Source: Malonomonas rubra
Lineage (GTDB): Bacteria > Desulfobacterota > Desulfuromonadia > Desulfuromonadales > Geopsychrobacteraceae
NCBI RefSeq assembly: GCF_003247215.1
Contig: NZ_QKAP01000149.1
Span: 1-42,779, forward strand
Reading direction: 5' to 3'
DNA: 42,779 bases
Below are positions 1 through 7,846 of this stretch, piece by piece. The notes beneath the pieces are model-generated. The model was given only the letters and a program-made list of their open reading frames with translations. It was not told the origin of the DNA and did no database searches. The position numbers and the translations under genes are program-made. The number at the start of each line of letters is the position of its first letter. Positions within the stretch are counted from its first letter, which is position 1.

Positions 1-245
1 CGGGCCAAGAACCGCAGGCGTTACGGATTAATCCGAGGCGAGAAGCGCAGGTAATGCAAGTATGGGGCGAATCAGAGTCTAATGGCCGGTAGAACAAATA
101 AGGGACTCTTCTGGTTGCATCTGATTACCTGTTTTGGGTTTTTTTGCAGATATAAGAATGGGCAGGAGCCGTGTACGAGGCCCGTACGCACGGTTCTGTG
201 AGAGGGACGAGGTGAACAGCGATGCTCACCTCGCCCTACTCGATT
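1..245 (+). mobile_element. 3' end of a group II intron (domains V and VI)
   Basis: Positions 166-197 fold as a canonical group II intron domain V. The lower stem pairs GAGCCGTG with CACGGTTC, the AGC catalytic triad lies at 167-169, a two-base CG bulge follows, and an upper stem TACG/CGTA closes a short loop. Directly downstream, CGAGGTGA (208-215) pairs with TCACCTCG (226-233) as a domain VI hairpin, and the intron-like end CCTACTCGAT follows. A reading frame covering the left edge ends at a TAG near 93-95. It could be the tail of the intron-encoded protein, but I do not recognise it. The rest of the intron lies outside the window. From 271 to 376 I see no gene. Confidence 0.8.
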
Positions 246-270
246 GATGCTCACCTCGCCCTACTCGATT
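221..270 (+). repeat. 25-bp perfect tandem duplication at the intron 3' edge
   Basis: The 25 bases at 221-245 are repeated exactly at 246-270. The unit covers the 3' half of the domain VI hairpin and the presumed 3' splice end, so two possible intron ends lie side by side. Confidence 0.9.
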
Positions 271-376
271 TGTTATTCGGCTTGGCTATGCTGAGCTATA
301 AAGTGATCTGTCTAATACTTTTTGGGAGTCGATACGCACGAGCGATTTACTGGGCGAAATAGAAGGGGGGCGGAGG

Positions 377-1003
377 CTACCGTTCCGCAGTTGCTAGTTT
401 CAGCGCTAGGCCTAAAAAGACTGTGCCTGCCAACTTGTTTATCACCGTTTGGGTGCGAGGGAATTTGTTTAGCCATTGGCCAAGCGAACCAGCCAGCAGG
501 GCGATGCTGCCGAAGACTAGGATGGTGGCGACGATGAAGAGTCCGCCGAGCAGCAGTAACTGAATCCAGATTGGACCGCGAATCGGGTCAGCGAACTGGG
601 GCAGGAAGGCGAGAAAGAAGATCGATACCTTCGGATTGGTGATATTCATGATAATGCCGCGGCGATAAAGTTTCCAACGGCTTAGCTCCCCATTCTCTTT
701 TGTAACAATATCTTCGGCGCACGCCCGGAACGACAACCAGGCCAGATAGATCAGATAGGTGGCACCGATATATTTGAGGAGCGAAAACGCCACTGCCGAG
801 GTCTGGAAGATCGCTGCAACGCCGAACGAGACTGCTAGGCTGTGACCGATTAAGCCTGTACAGAGGCCAAATGTCACCGCAAACCCGGCACTTTGCCCAC
901 GTATTGCCGATTGGGTGAGGACGAAAAGGTTGTCCGGACCAGGCGCTAGGCCGAGCAGTACCGAGGCGGTGAAAAAGGTGAGCAAGGTTTCTATGGTGAA
1001 CAT
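377..1003 (-). CDS. LysE/RhtB-family amino-acid exporter
   Basis: This 208-residue membrane protein matches the LysE/RhtB translocator family, which exports amino acids or related metabolites across the inner membrane by proton antiport. The diagnostic N-terminal segment LLGLAPGPDNLFVLTQS is present, followed by five to six hydrophobic helices and a conserved KYIGATYLIYLAW stretch. Length fits the family (about 200-210). I chose the ATG at 1003, which has AAAGGG about 7 bases upstream, over an in-frame ATG 72 bases further upstream. The gene starts 11 bases after the stop of the broken M23 peptidase, so the two were probably co-transcribed. The substrate cannot be told from sequence. Confidence 0.9.
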   Translation of the reverse strand: MFTIETLLTFFTASVLLGLAPGPDNLFVLTQSAIRGQSAGFAVTFGLCTGLIGHSLAVSFGVAAIFQTSAVAFSLLKYIGATYLIYLAWLSFRACAEDIVTKENGELSRWKLYRRGIIMNITNPKVSIFFLAFLPQFADPIRGPIWIQLLLLGGLFIVATILVFGSIALLAGSLGQWLNKFPRTQTVINKLAGTVFLGLALKLATAER

Positions 1004-1013
1004 GATGCGCCCT

Positions 1014-1768
1014 TTATTGCTGTTGGCAATAGACTGGCCAGACGACTCTGCTTTCTGACGGTGTGATACGTTCATCGGGCACGGCGTAGGGTAGCTTTAG
1101 CTGATAGGTCTGCTTTGCCATTTGGTCTTGGGCCTGTATCCCCATGAACATCTGGAGCGGGTCAAATAGGGTAGAGTTTTTTGTCATCATCTGGGAACCA
1201 ATGATTTTATGTTTATCGCTCGCGGCCTTCATTGTCGATATGTGCAGGTGGGGATAGCCGGATTTGCCATAATGTCCATCTGTGGTTCCAGTCTTGCTAG
1301 AATAAGGGATCACCTGTCCGTGTTTTATCTGTTCCCCCGGGTTTAAGAGGGGGCGTTTGTCCAAGTTCTGATACTTGCTGTAGACCCAACAGTCGATATC
1401 GGTATCGTCTGGGGAGGGTTGGAGCCAGAGGTAATAACCTTCCATTTGCCCTCCCTTGCCTTTGATGAGCAGAGTTCCATCCGCTATTTCCCGTAGCGGT
1501 GTGCCGCCCGGAAAGCTAAGGTCTATCCCGCCATGTTTGCTTCTAAACGGTGTTCGGGCCGTTTGCTACCGTCATAGCGCGTAGGCGAGCCATACGGAGA
1601 GGATATTTCAATACAAAGCGCTTCTTTCGGGTAGTCAAGGGCCAAGTCGCTGGCCGGTTCCATTGCCCCGAACCGGGTCGGAACCTTTTTTTTGAAGGTA
1701 ATTGCTGGTGATTTGGATACTGAAATAAGTTTACAGAAGATCAAGATTTGGGTCAGAGATCTTTTCAT
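1014..1768 (-). pseudogene. M23-family peptidoglycan metallopeptidase, frameshifted
   Basis: Two frames together encode one M23 (lysostaphin-type) endopeptidase domain. The upstream frame (1768 to 1523) ends in RYDGSKRPEHR and then runs into a TAG. The second frame continues with the metal-binding motif KHGGIDLSFPGGTPL and then GYPHLHIST, the HxH half of the active site. Losing one base in the A run at 1545-1547 would explain the shift. The N-terminus has a weak hydrophobic start and a run of A residues (on the coding strand) near 1687-1693 that may hide a second slip. Either the gene is dead or this is a sequencing error in a homopolymer. Intact, it would be an exported cell-wall hydrolase. 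Confidence 0.75.
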
Positions 1769-1798
1769 ATCGCACCAAACTCGGGTATTTGTTAAGGA

Positions 1799-1981
1799 CT
1801 ATCTATCGCAGATCAGTTGTCCCCCAACGCTGAGGTTTTCCGGTTTGTTTTCCTTGAAGATGACGACGATGGTTTCCTTTGGCAGGCTATAAGCCTTGCA
1901 GGCTGCCGCAGTCAGTTCTTCGGCGAGAGTTCGTTTCGTTTCGAGATCGATGGCAGGCCCTTCGATGTTGACTTGGGGCAT
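1799..1981 (-). CDS. 4-oxalocrotonate tautomerase-family protein
   Basis: A 60-residue protein of the tautomerase superfamily. Pro-2 directly after the initiator Met (MPQVNIEGP) would become the N-terminal catalytic proline, and the family pattern of beta strand, long helix (ETKRTLAEELTAAACKAY) and second strand (ETIVVIFKENKPENLSVGG) is clear. Members interconvert enol and keto acids, and small stand-alone members often have unknown substrates. A strong ribosome site, AAGGAGGG, precedes the ATG. It lies 16 bases from the end of the upstream gamma-glutamylcyclotransferase-like gene on the same strand, so they are probably co-transcribed. Confidence 0.88.
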   Translation of the reverse strand: MPQVNIEGPAIDLETKRTLAEELTAAACKAYSLPKETIVVIFKENKPENLSVGGQLICDR

Positions 1982-1996
1982 CCTGCCCTCCTTTTG

Positions 1997-2419
1997 TCAG
2001 TCGTGAACAGCTATGAAGTCTTGGTAATCGCCTGACTCAATCTTCGTTCGCTTTATAACGGGGCGGTTATAAACGTAGATCCAGGCTTTCAATACTTGTT
2101 GGCTCTGTGTCTTGATCGGCAAATGTTTGCGGCAATATTCATGCGGTTGTGGATGCGTGACACTGCACTGTTCGTAATCATCCAATTTTTTCAATACCCT
2201 ATTTATGGTGCGAGTTTGGTAGATTTCTCCCACGACCTGATCTGAACGGTTGGTTGATTCGATGGCACCTGGGTAACCGTCGATTTCAAAAAGTAGACCT
2301 TGAAAGGTTCCTTTGCAAAAAAAAACGCAACGATCGGCGAGCAATTCATTTCGGTTCGGGAAAAGATCCTTGCGCAATGTGCCATAGACAAAGATGTAGT
2401 CGAGTTCAGGCTCTTCCAA
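1997..2419 (-). CDS. Gamma-glutamylcyclotransferase (AIG2/GGCT)-like protein
   Basis: The 140-residue protein has the N-terminal substrate-binding motif FVYGTLRKD (residues about 10-18), the conserved FEIDGYPGAI segment and the acidic LDDYE segment that carries the catalytic glutamate in the GGCT-like fold. Family members cleave gamma-glutamyl-amine or gamma-glutamyl-amino-acid bonds to release 5-oxoproline. The start appears to be TTG (TTGGAAGAG) with a GAGG about 12 bases upstream; no ATG suits the domain start. The gene sits upstream of the small tautomerase. The exact substrate is unknown. Confidence 0.8.
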   Translation of the reverse strand: MEEPELDYIFVYGTLRKDLFPNRNELLADRCVFFCKGTFQGLLFEIDGYPGAIESTNRSDQVVGEIYQTRTINRVLKKLDDYEQCSVTHPQPHEYCRKHLPIKTQSQQVLKAWIYVYNRPVIKRTKIESGDYQDFIAVHD

Positions 2420-2545
2420 AATGTCGCCTCTTGATCGACTGTATTCACTAGCTACTTATTTCTGAGAGAACTTTGCTGCTATGCAGCACTAAGTTACTGT
2501 TGGTTTTAAATTTAGTTTAAATGTTTATTTCTTACGATGATGCAG

Positions 2546-2986
2546 TTACGCATCTTTACGAATTGTAATATCAACTAAACTATCTCTGATATCGTTAATT
2601 TCAATTGAGTAGCTATTGTTGTCGTAAATTATCTTAACTTTTTGACCTATCCCGATGTTTCTAAAATTTTTATCTTTTTGATCTTTTAAACTGATAAAGA
2701 AGGCAGCATTTTTAAGTTCGTCATTTGAATTGGATATGTAAATATTGAAGCCAAATTTACTGGTAAATGATGCCCCTTTTTTCAGGACTGTTGTCTCATT
2801 GTTTGGGTTATTATCAATTTTGGAGATGTCGGAGGACTGAGTCCCAGAAACTTCTATTGAAGTTTCTATCCTACTTTTTGTTCCCATCTGGTTGACAGAT
2901 ATCAACCATGTCATACCCAAAACTACCCCTAACAATAAAATGGCAGAGATCAACCAATGTTCTTTTAATTTTTTTGAATAACTCAT
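2546..2986 (-). CDS. Small membrane-anchored protein of unknown function
   Basis: I do not recognise this 146-residue protein. It has a short basic N-terminus, one hydrophobic helix (residues about 12-31, HWLISAILLLGVVLGMTWLI), then a low-complexity Ser/Asn/Thr linker and a compact C-terminal part rich in beta-type residues (residues about 75-145). The topology suggests a type II anchored extracytoplasmic domain. The ATG at 2986 has GAGGG 5 bases upstream and puts the helix at the N-terminus; the frame is open further upstream but without a better start. Base composition is clearly more AT-rich than the neighbouring genes, which hints at acquisition. Confidence 0.6.
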   Translation of the reverse strand: MSYSKKLKEHWLISAILLLGVVLGMTWLISVNQMGTKSRIETSIEVSGTQSSDISKIDNNPNNETTVLKKGASFTSKFGFNIYISNSNDELKNAAFFISLKDQKDKNFRNIGIGQKVKIIYDNNSYSIEINDIRDSLVDITIRKDA

Positions 2987-3325
2987 TGTCCCTCTTCTTC
3001 TTGCTGGCTTGACAAAATGGTTCCTAATTGAGCAGTGGTAACCCGAAGTTCCGACTACCGAGGTAATTTTGTTAACGTTCTTCAATCTAGCACAGACCGC
3101 CTTTAAAGCCAATCCATTTACTGACAGGGCTGATATTCCTGTCGGCTAATAGAGACCCAGCTATCTGGCGAGAAACGCCAGGTCATAAGAGCATGCTTTC
3201 TGCGCAGGGTGATTTTACACCACACGGCATCAATTGCACGCAAGTGTTTTCTGATGGTGAAAGGAGAAGTCTTTCATATTTGAAATTTTTTTTGCTTTAG
3301 TGGCCTCCCATGGAGGGTGCCTAGG

Positions 3326-3661
3326 TTAGGCTTTAATGCCAAAACACAAAACAACCAAATCGATTGAACCAGTATTTTTTATTTCATGTTTTTCCTCTGG
3401 CTCAACCGTCACACACATTCCGGCCTCCAAGGGGATTGACTTTGCATTTACGGTAATAACACCTTGTCCCGACTCCACCCAAAAAATTTCCGTCATGTCA
3501 GAATGGCTGTGTGCACAAGCAATTTCTCCAGGTGGGAAGACCGCCAGAGAAAAATTAGTGACATTTACGACCTCGTCATTTGCGACCAGTACATGTTTCT
3601 TTATTTTGGGGTTGTGTGAAACTTCCGTTTTTACTGTGCTATCAATTGAGGTTATTTTCAA
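3326..3661 (-). CDS. Cupin-domain protein
   Basis: A single-domain cupin of 111 residues. Cupin motif 1 is visible as PPGEIACAHSHSDMTEIFWVESGQG (residues about 44-68; two His and a Glu as metal ligands) and motif 2 as PLEAGMCVTVEPEEKHEIKNTG (His ligand near residue 92). Such proteins bind a metal and serve as isomerases, dioxygenases or sugar epimerases; nothing here indicates a substrate. The start is probably TTG (TTGAAAATAACC) with only a weak GGAA upstream, so the exact N-terminus is uncertain. From 3113 to 3325, upstream of the previous gene, I see only a CTGGCG/CGCCAG hairpin and no gene. Confidence 0.82.
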   Translation of the reverse strand: MKITSIDSTVKTEVSHNPKIKKHVLVANDEVVNVTNFSLAVFPPGEIACAHSHSDMTEIFWVESGQGVITVNAKSIPLEAGMCVTVEPEEKHEIKNTGSIDLVVLCFGIKA

Positions 3662-4229
3662 TTTTCAATTCCGCATATGTGAATGGAATCACTGTCATTC
3701 AGTTCCACAACGGGTAGTCAGGCAAAAGATTTGTTGAGCCAAGATAGACAAATTTACCCGTTGTCATACGTTTCGGCATTCCCTTGCCACTCACCTTCTC
3801 AAAACGGGAACAGATATCCGCGCCATCTAACAACTGCTTTGGCATCGGGATATTCCGACTCCGATGGTTTACGCTCCCGTGTTCAAGCGGCGGAGGCATG
3901 TCGTCTTTAGACCGCTCCTTTGGAGTAGAAATGGAAACAGCCATCCGAGCGGTACAGCTCAGTCGGCTGTTAAGGATTTGTTTTTGATCCAGTTGCATGC
4001 TTCCCTCCATTGGAAAATCATGAACGATAACAACTTTATTCGCTCTTTTTTGCTGATGTCAATCTGAATTTGAATAGTGCCTGAAATCTTTATCGAAATC
4101 CTTGATTATCTTTATTAATAAAAAATAAAGTACTGCGAGGCTTGATTTGTCAGGTGTTGCTGTTAAGTTAAAAGTCATGTGATTACAGTAGGTTATTGTG
4201 ACTAATATCTTCTGGAAGGGAGACGCTAG
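3662..4229 (-). other. Gene-poor stretch with one doubtful ORF (3699-4010)
   Basis: The only sizeable reading frame is a 103-codon minus-strand ORF. Its composition ([32 protein letters not shown]) resembles small hypothetical proteins commonly predicted next to mobile elements, and I cannot tell whether it is translated. It has no convincing ribosome site. The remainder (4011-4229) is AT-rich, contains a short CTTTATT/AATAAAG hairpin (4110-4130), and probably holds the promoter and leader of the lipoprotein gene that starts at 4230 with AAGGGAG upstream. Confidence 0.25.
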
Positions 4230-5513
4230 ATGAAAATTGCAAAAAATATTTTGTTTGTTGCTAGTTTACTTCTGCTGGTGGTCAGTTGCGCGCCTATCGC
4301 TGAGCCCCCGTTAGCTTCTCTCGATTCCACCCCCCGGATTGTGGGGGATAAGTATGTGCCGAAGATCGATAACTTCCAGGTGATCCTTGATGCTTCACTC
4401 AGTATGGCTGACGGCAGCCCAGAAGATTTTCTCGTTGCTCGCTCGATAGTGGGCCGTATCAATCAGGCGATTCCGACCGATCTTAAATACAAAGGCGGGT
4501 TGCGCAGTATTGGACATAGTTCGGCGCAATCAGCCAATCTGACTGATCTGCTCTATGGCATGAGCGGTTATAATCGCAACGATTTTCACGCCGCGCTGGG
4601 TAAGGTTCACTATGTGGGCGGCGGTACTCCCATGGCTGACGCGTTGTTGGCGGCCGGCAATGATCTGAAAGCGGTCGGTGGAAAATCGGCACTGATCATT
4701 GTCAGCGATGGCCTACACATGGACAATGCCCCAGCTGCGGCGCAGCAGATCAAAGGGATGCTTGGCGAGGATATCTGTATTTACACCATTGCTATCGGAA
4801 ACGAGAATAATGGTGCTGGGCTGGAAATGCTACAGAACCTTGCAGATATTAGTCAGTGTGGCGAAGCGGTGACAGCTGCCGAGGTGTGTAAGGCAGAGGA
4901 ACTGCAAGGCTTTGTTGATGACATCTTCCTGACTGAGGCCAAACCGAAACCGACCCCAATGAAGATGGCACCGAAAGACAGTGACGGCGACGGTGTGACC
5001 GATGACAAGGATCAGTGTCCCAACACGCCGAGAGGAGACAGGGTTGATGCAGTCGGCTGTTCATTGTCGAAAGACAGCGATGGCGATGGTGTGACAGATG
5101 ATAAAGATCAGTGCCCCAACACTCCGCGTGGCGAAATGGTCGATGAAGTTGGTTGCACTCTGAAGCTGACCCTGCATATCAACTTTGATGTTGACAAGGC
5201 GGATATCAAGCCCGAGTTTAGTGGGGAACTCGACAAGGCTGCGGCTTATATCAAACGTTACAGCGAGATTCCTTATATGCTGATTGCCGGGCATACCGAC
5301 AGCCAAGGGAGCGAGGCGTATAACCAGAAACTTTCGGTCCGCAGGGCGATGGCGGTAAGGGATTATCTGATCAATAACTACGATGTCTCTGAGAAGAAGT
5401 TGGTGGTCAGAGGCTACGGTGAGCTTCGGCCGGCGACCAGCAATGATACCGCCGCCGGGCGCTACCAGAATCGTCGCGTCGAGGTGATCTGCTGTGTGAT
5501 TTTGCCTGAATAG
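4230..5513 (+). CDS. Outer-membrane lipoprotein with VWA, TSP3 repeats and OmpA domain
   Basis: The 427-residue protein begins with a lipoprotein signal peptide (lipobox VVSC, Cys-20). A von Willebrand A-like domain follows (about 47-235), with the MIDAS motif DASLS at 54-58. Two thrombospondin type 3 calcium-binding repeats (DSDGDGVTDDKDQCPNTP, about 250-310) come next, and then a C-terminal OmpA/MotB peptidoglycan-binding domain (about 315-425, AGHTDSQGS and NRRVEV). It is probably anchored in the outer membrane and attached to peptidoglycan, with an adhesion-type or ligand-binding module exposed. It is monocistronic: a strong terminator follows within 25 bases. Its binding partner is unknown. 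Confidence 0.9.
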   Translation: MKIAKNILFVASLLLLVVSCAPIAEPPLASLDSTPRIVGDKYVPKIDNFQVILDASLSMADGSPEDFLVARSIVGRINQAIPTDLKYKGGLRSIGHSSAQSANLTDLLYGMSGYNRNDFHAALGKVHYVGGGTPMADALLAAGNDLKAVGGKSALIIVSDGLHMDNAPAAAQQIKGMLGEDICIYTIAIGNENNGAGLEMLQNLADISQCGEAVTAAEVCKAEELQGFVDDIFLTEAKPKPTPMKMAPKDSDGDGVTDDKDQCPNTPRGDRVDAVGCSLSKDSDGDGVTDDKDQCPNTPRGEMVDEVGCTLKLTLHINFDVDKADIKPEFSGELDKAAAYIKRYSEIPYMLIAGHTDSQGSEAYNQKLSVRRAMAVRDYLINNYDVSEKKLVVRGYGELRPATSNDTAAGRYQNRRVEVICCVILPE

Positions 5514-5534
5514 CTTTTTAAAGCCGATACACAA

Positions 5535-5577
5535 GAGAAAAGCGGGAACCAAAAGGCTCCCGCTTTTCTCTTTTTTT
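5535..5577. terminator. Bidirectional intrinsic terminator
   Basis: GAGAAAAGCGGGAACC (5535-5550) pairs with GGCTCCCGCTTTTCTC (5555-5570) with one mismatch, followed by TTTTTTT on the plus strand. It lies between the convergent lipoprotein and cobI genes and can serve both. Confidence 0.92.
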
Positions 5578-5644
5578 ACGCCTCCGGCTCAATCTGCATG
5601 CAACCAGATAGTGGGCGGCCATAATGTAGGAGAGGCAGTGACGC

Positions 5645-6376
5645 CTATTTGTTTAACCAGCTACGGTTGCCGATCCGCACGATCATAGTTGTCATGTAGC
5701 TCAATTCTCGGGGCTGCCAAGTGGAGAGATTGTTCAGCAACAGCTCTCCCTCTCCCTGCTCGGCAGAGCTTATTAGCTTGCTAGATTCGAGTAGCCCGCG
5801 TACTTTCAGCAGCGGCAGTAACTCCTCGATCACACCGGCGGCTTTGTAGAGCACCAGCGTTTCGCAGTGATCGAGAGCGTTTTCGACCGCCGCAAGGTCG
5901 GTCGCAGACATTAGGGTCAAGCGGTCTTCCTGCAGTGTGAGTGGATCGTGAAATTTGCTGGCGCCAATCTGAAAGGCACTGATGCCGGGAATGATGTGGA
6001 TATTTTCTTCCATCAGGCTTTCGGTGAGGCTGTAGAGAAGGTAGCTGGTGGTAGCAAAAATGAGTGGATCGCCAATCGTAATCATTGCTACTGATTTATT
6101 TTGCCGCAATTTTTCAACCACATCACTGGCGACCGCTTTCCATCGCTCGTTGGTGTTCGCCTCGTTGCGCTGCATCGGGTAGTTGACTGTCATCACCTCC
6201 TGATTTTGCAGATAGGGTTCGATCGCCTTCAATGCCAAGGATCGGTTACTTCCGTTGGCTTGGGGAGTGAGGATGATGTCGGCTGATTCGATGATCATGA
6301 CCGCGCGTACGGTCAACAGGTCGGGAGCGCCAGGGCCGATGCCAATGGCGTAAAAATGTCCGGGCTGTGCATGCAT
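5645..6376 (-). CDS. cbiL: Precorrin-2/cobalt-factor-II C20-methyltransferase
   Basis: This 243-residue SAM-dependent methyltransferase adds the C20 methyl group in corrin-ring synthesis. The N-terminus FYAIGIGPGAPDLLTVRA is the SAM-binding signature of this family. Further markers are ITIGDPLIFATTSYLL and HIIPGISAFQIGAS, and the length matches CobI/CbiL. Context argues for the early-cobalt (anaerobic, CbiL) route because the operon starts with a CbiK cobaltochelatase. The ATG overlaps the stop of the upstream binding-protein gene (TAATG), implying translational coupling. It is the last gene of the riboswitch-controlled operon. Confidence 0.9.
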   Translation of the reverse strand: MHAQPGHFYAIGIGPGAPDLLTVRAVMIIESADIILTPQANGSNRSLALKAIEPYLQNQEVMTVNYPMQRNEANTNERWKAVASDVVEKLRQNKSVAMITIGDPLIFATTSYLLYSLTESLMEENIHIIPGISAFQIGASKFHDPLTLQEDRLTLMSATDLAAVENALDHCETLVLYKAAGVIEELLPLLKVRGLLESSKLISSAEQGEGELLLNNLSTWQPRELSYMTTMIVRIGNRSWLNK

Positions 6377-7158
6377 TATTTCTGTCTTTCCTGAAAATAT
6401 CTGTTGAGTTGCAATATGTTGTCGAAACTCTGGGTATTGGCACGCGAATATTGCAGTTGATCGACCTGCAGATATTCGGCATTCAATCGTTGGTACTGCC
6501 CACGCTTGGTCGGCGGGGTCGGCTGCTGGTTCATCGGTCCGATCTGCCAGATATAGATATCGGGCTGCAGGGTAAGCACCGCTTCCGGGTTGAAGCGCAA
6601 CAGCTTGCGGTTGCCACCAGTGACCAACTCGCCGCCAGCTGTTGTGATGATGTCGGCGATGATGTTGCTCGTGCCGGCGATGGTCAGGGGTACTTCGCTG
6701 ATTTCGTACATCACTCTCGGGGGCTTTTGCAGTGGTCGCAGTTGTTTCAGCTTCTGTCGCTGTTTTTCGATCAACCGTAGCGCTTGATCTTCTCTTCCAA
6801 TGAGAGAAGCTAGTTTGTGAGTTTGCTCAAGAATTTCATCCAAGCGGTCCGGGCTATAGTTAAATAACTTGGCGTTCACCTTGGCTGCCATCTCTTCGGA
6901 AAAAAACTTATTGGAAGAAATGATCAGTAGGTCCGGGTTGAGGGCAGTGATCAACTCGAGGTTAGGGCGGATGTGCGACCCGACCTTCTGTGCCTGGGGA
7001 AATTCTGCGACGTTGCGGGTCTTGCCGACCACCAGTTCTGTCGCCCCAAGCTTTTCGATGATGTCTGCCGCCGCCGGAGCGAGGAGAACAATCCGATGGG
7101 CGGCTAAACTACTGGTGCTGAAAAGTAAAAGCAGGAGCGCCGCTCGTAACAACCACAT
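6376..7158 (-). CDS. Periplasmic corrinoid/metal-chelate ABC binding protein (BtuF-like)
   Basis: A 260-residue type III (helical-backbone) periplasmic binding protein of the BtuF/FepB fold. It has a signal peptide (MWLLRAALLLLLFSTSSLAA), then RIVLLAPAAADIIEKLGA, the typical first strand-helix of cobalamin- or siderophore-binding proteins, and NLELITALNPDLLIISS. The gene overlaps the ATPase gene by 50 bases because the signal peptide requires the upstream start. In a B12-riboswitch operon the ligand is most likely a corrinoid or cobalt complex, but sequence alone does not exclude heme or a siderophore. Confidence 0.85.
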   Translation of the reverse strand: MWLLRAALLLLLFSTSSLAAHRIVLLAPAAADIIEKLGATELVVGKTRNVAEFPQAQKVGSHIRPNLELITALNPDLLIISSNKFFSEEMAAKVNAKLFNYSPDRLDEILEQTHKLASLIGREDQALRLIEKQRQKLKQLRPLQKPPRVMYEISEVPLTIAGTSNIIADIITTAGGELVTGGNRKLLRFNPEAVLTLQPDIYIWQIGPMNQQPTPPTKRGQYQRLNAEYLQVDQLQYSRANTQSFDNILQLNRYFQERQK

Positions 7159-7846
7159 TGTAGGTCTCCGTTAACAGCTCCGGGGTCAATTGTTCGCGAC
7201 TCACGTCAGCCAATAACTGCCCCTGTTTCAACAGCAGGAAACGATCGAAAAATCGCTCAGCCAGGTTGATGTCGTGCACCGGCGAGATGACGGTTTCCTC
7301 CCGTCTGTTGATCAGCTCAAAAATCTCCAGTGTATGTCGGATGTCGAGGCTGGAGTTCGGTTCGTCAAGGAAGATGATCGGCGATTCCTGATTCAGCACC
7401 CGAGCCAGCATTACCCGGCGCTTTTCGCCGCCGGAGAGTTGGTTGAACTGGCGCTCGCGCAGGTGGAGCAGGTCGAGCTGTACCAACTGCTGTTCGCTGA
7501 TCTTTTTATCCTCGTCACTGAAGCGGTTGCCATCGGTATGCGGGAAGCGGCCAAACAGCACCACTTCCTCAACGGAGAAGGGGAAGATCACCTCAGAGAA
7601 CTGCGGCAGCAGCGAGAAGATCCTTGCCCGCTCGCTGACAGGGATTTTCTGTAGCGGTTTCTTGTCGTAAAAAATTTCCCCCATGCCGTGTAACACCCCG
7701 CAAAGCAGCTGTAGCAGGGTGCTCTTGCCGCTGCCGTTTTCTCCGAGGATAACGACTTTTTCGCCGGGCTTAATTGTCAGTCGATCGAGCTGAAGATTGA
7801 ATTCGCCGCGAGAGAAGTTCAGGTTTTCCACTCTCAACTCAGCCAT
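7109..7846 (-). CDS. ABC transporter ATPase of the BtuD/FepC type
   Basis: A 245-residue ABC ATPase with Walker A GENGSGKST (about residues 35-43), Q-loop LLPQFSE, signature LSGGEKRRV, Walker B PIIFLDEPN and H-loop PVHD. It powers uptake through the BtuC-like permease encoded just upstream (8-base overlap) with the BtuF-like binding protein encoded downstream (50-base overlap). The three form a complete corrinoid-type importer. The H-loop reads SPVHDINLAERF, a small variation on the usual THDLNLA. Confidence 0.9.
   Translation of the reverse strand: MAELRVENLNFSRGEFNLQLDRLTIKPGEKVVILGENGSGKSTLLQLLCGVLHGMGEIFYDKKPLQKIPVSERARIFSLLPQFSEVIFPFSVEEVVLFGRFPHTDGNRFSDEDKKISEQQLVQLDLLHLRERQFNQLSGGEKRRVMLARVLNQESPIIFLDEPNSSLDIRHTLEIFELINRREETVISPVHDINLAERFFDRFLLLKQGQLLADVSREQLTPELLTETYNVVVTSGAPAFTFQHQ

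Noticed and set aside
3699-4010. A real gene encoding a 103-residue protein
   Set aside because: No ribosome site or recognisable domain, and its composition resembles commonly mispredicted ORFs; kept only as a low-confidence note.
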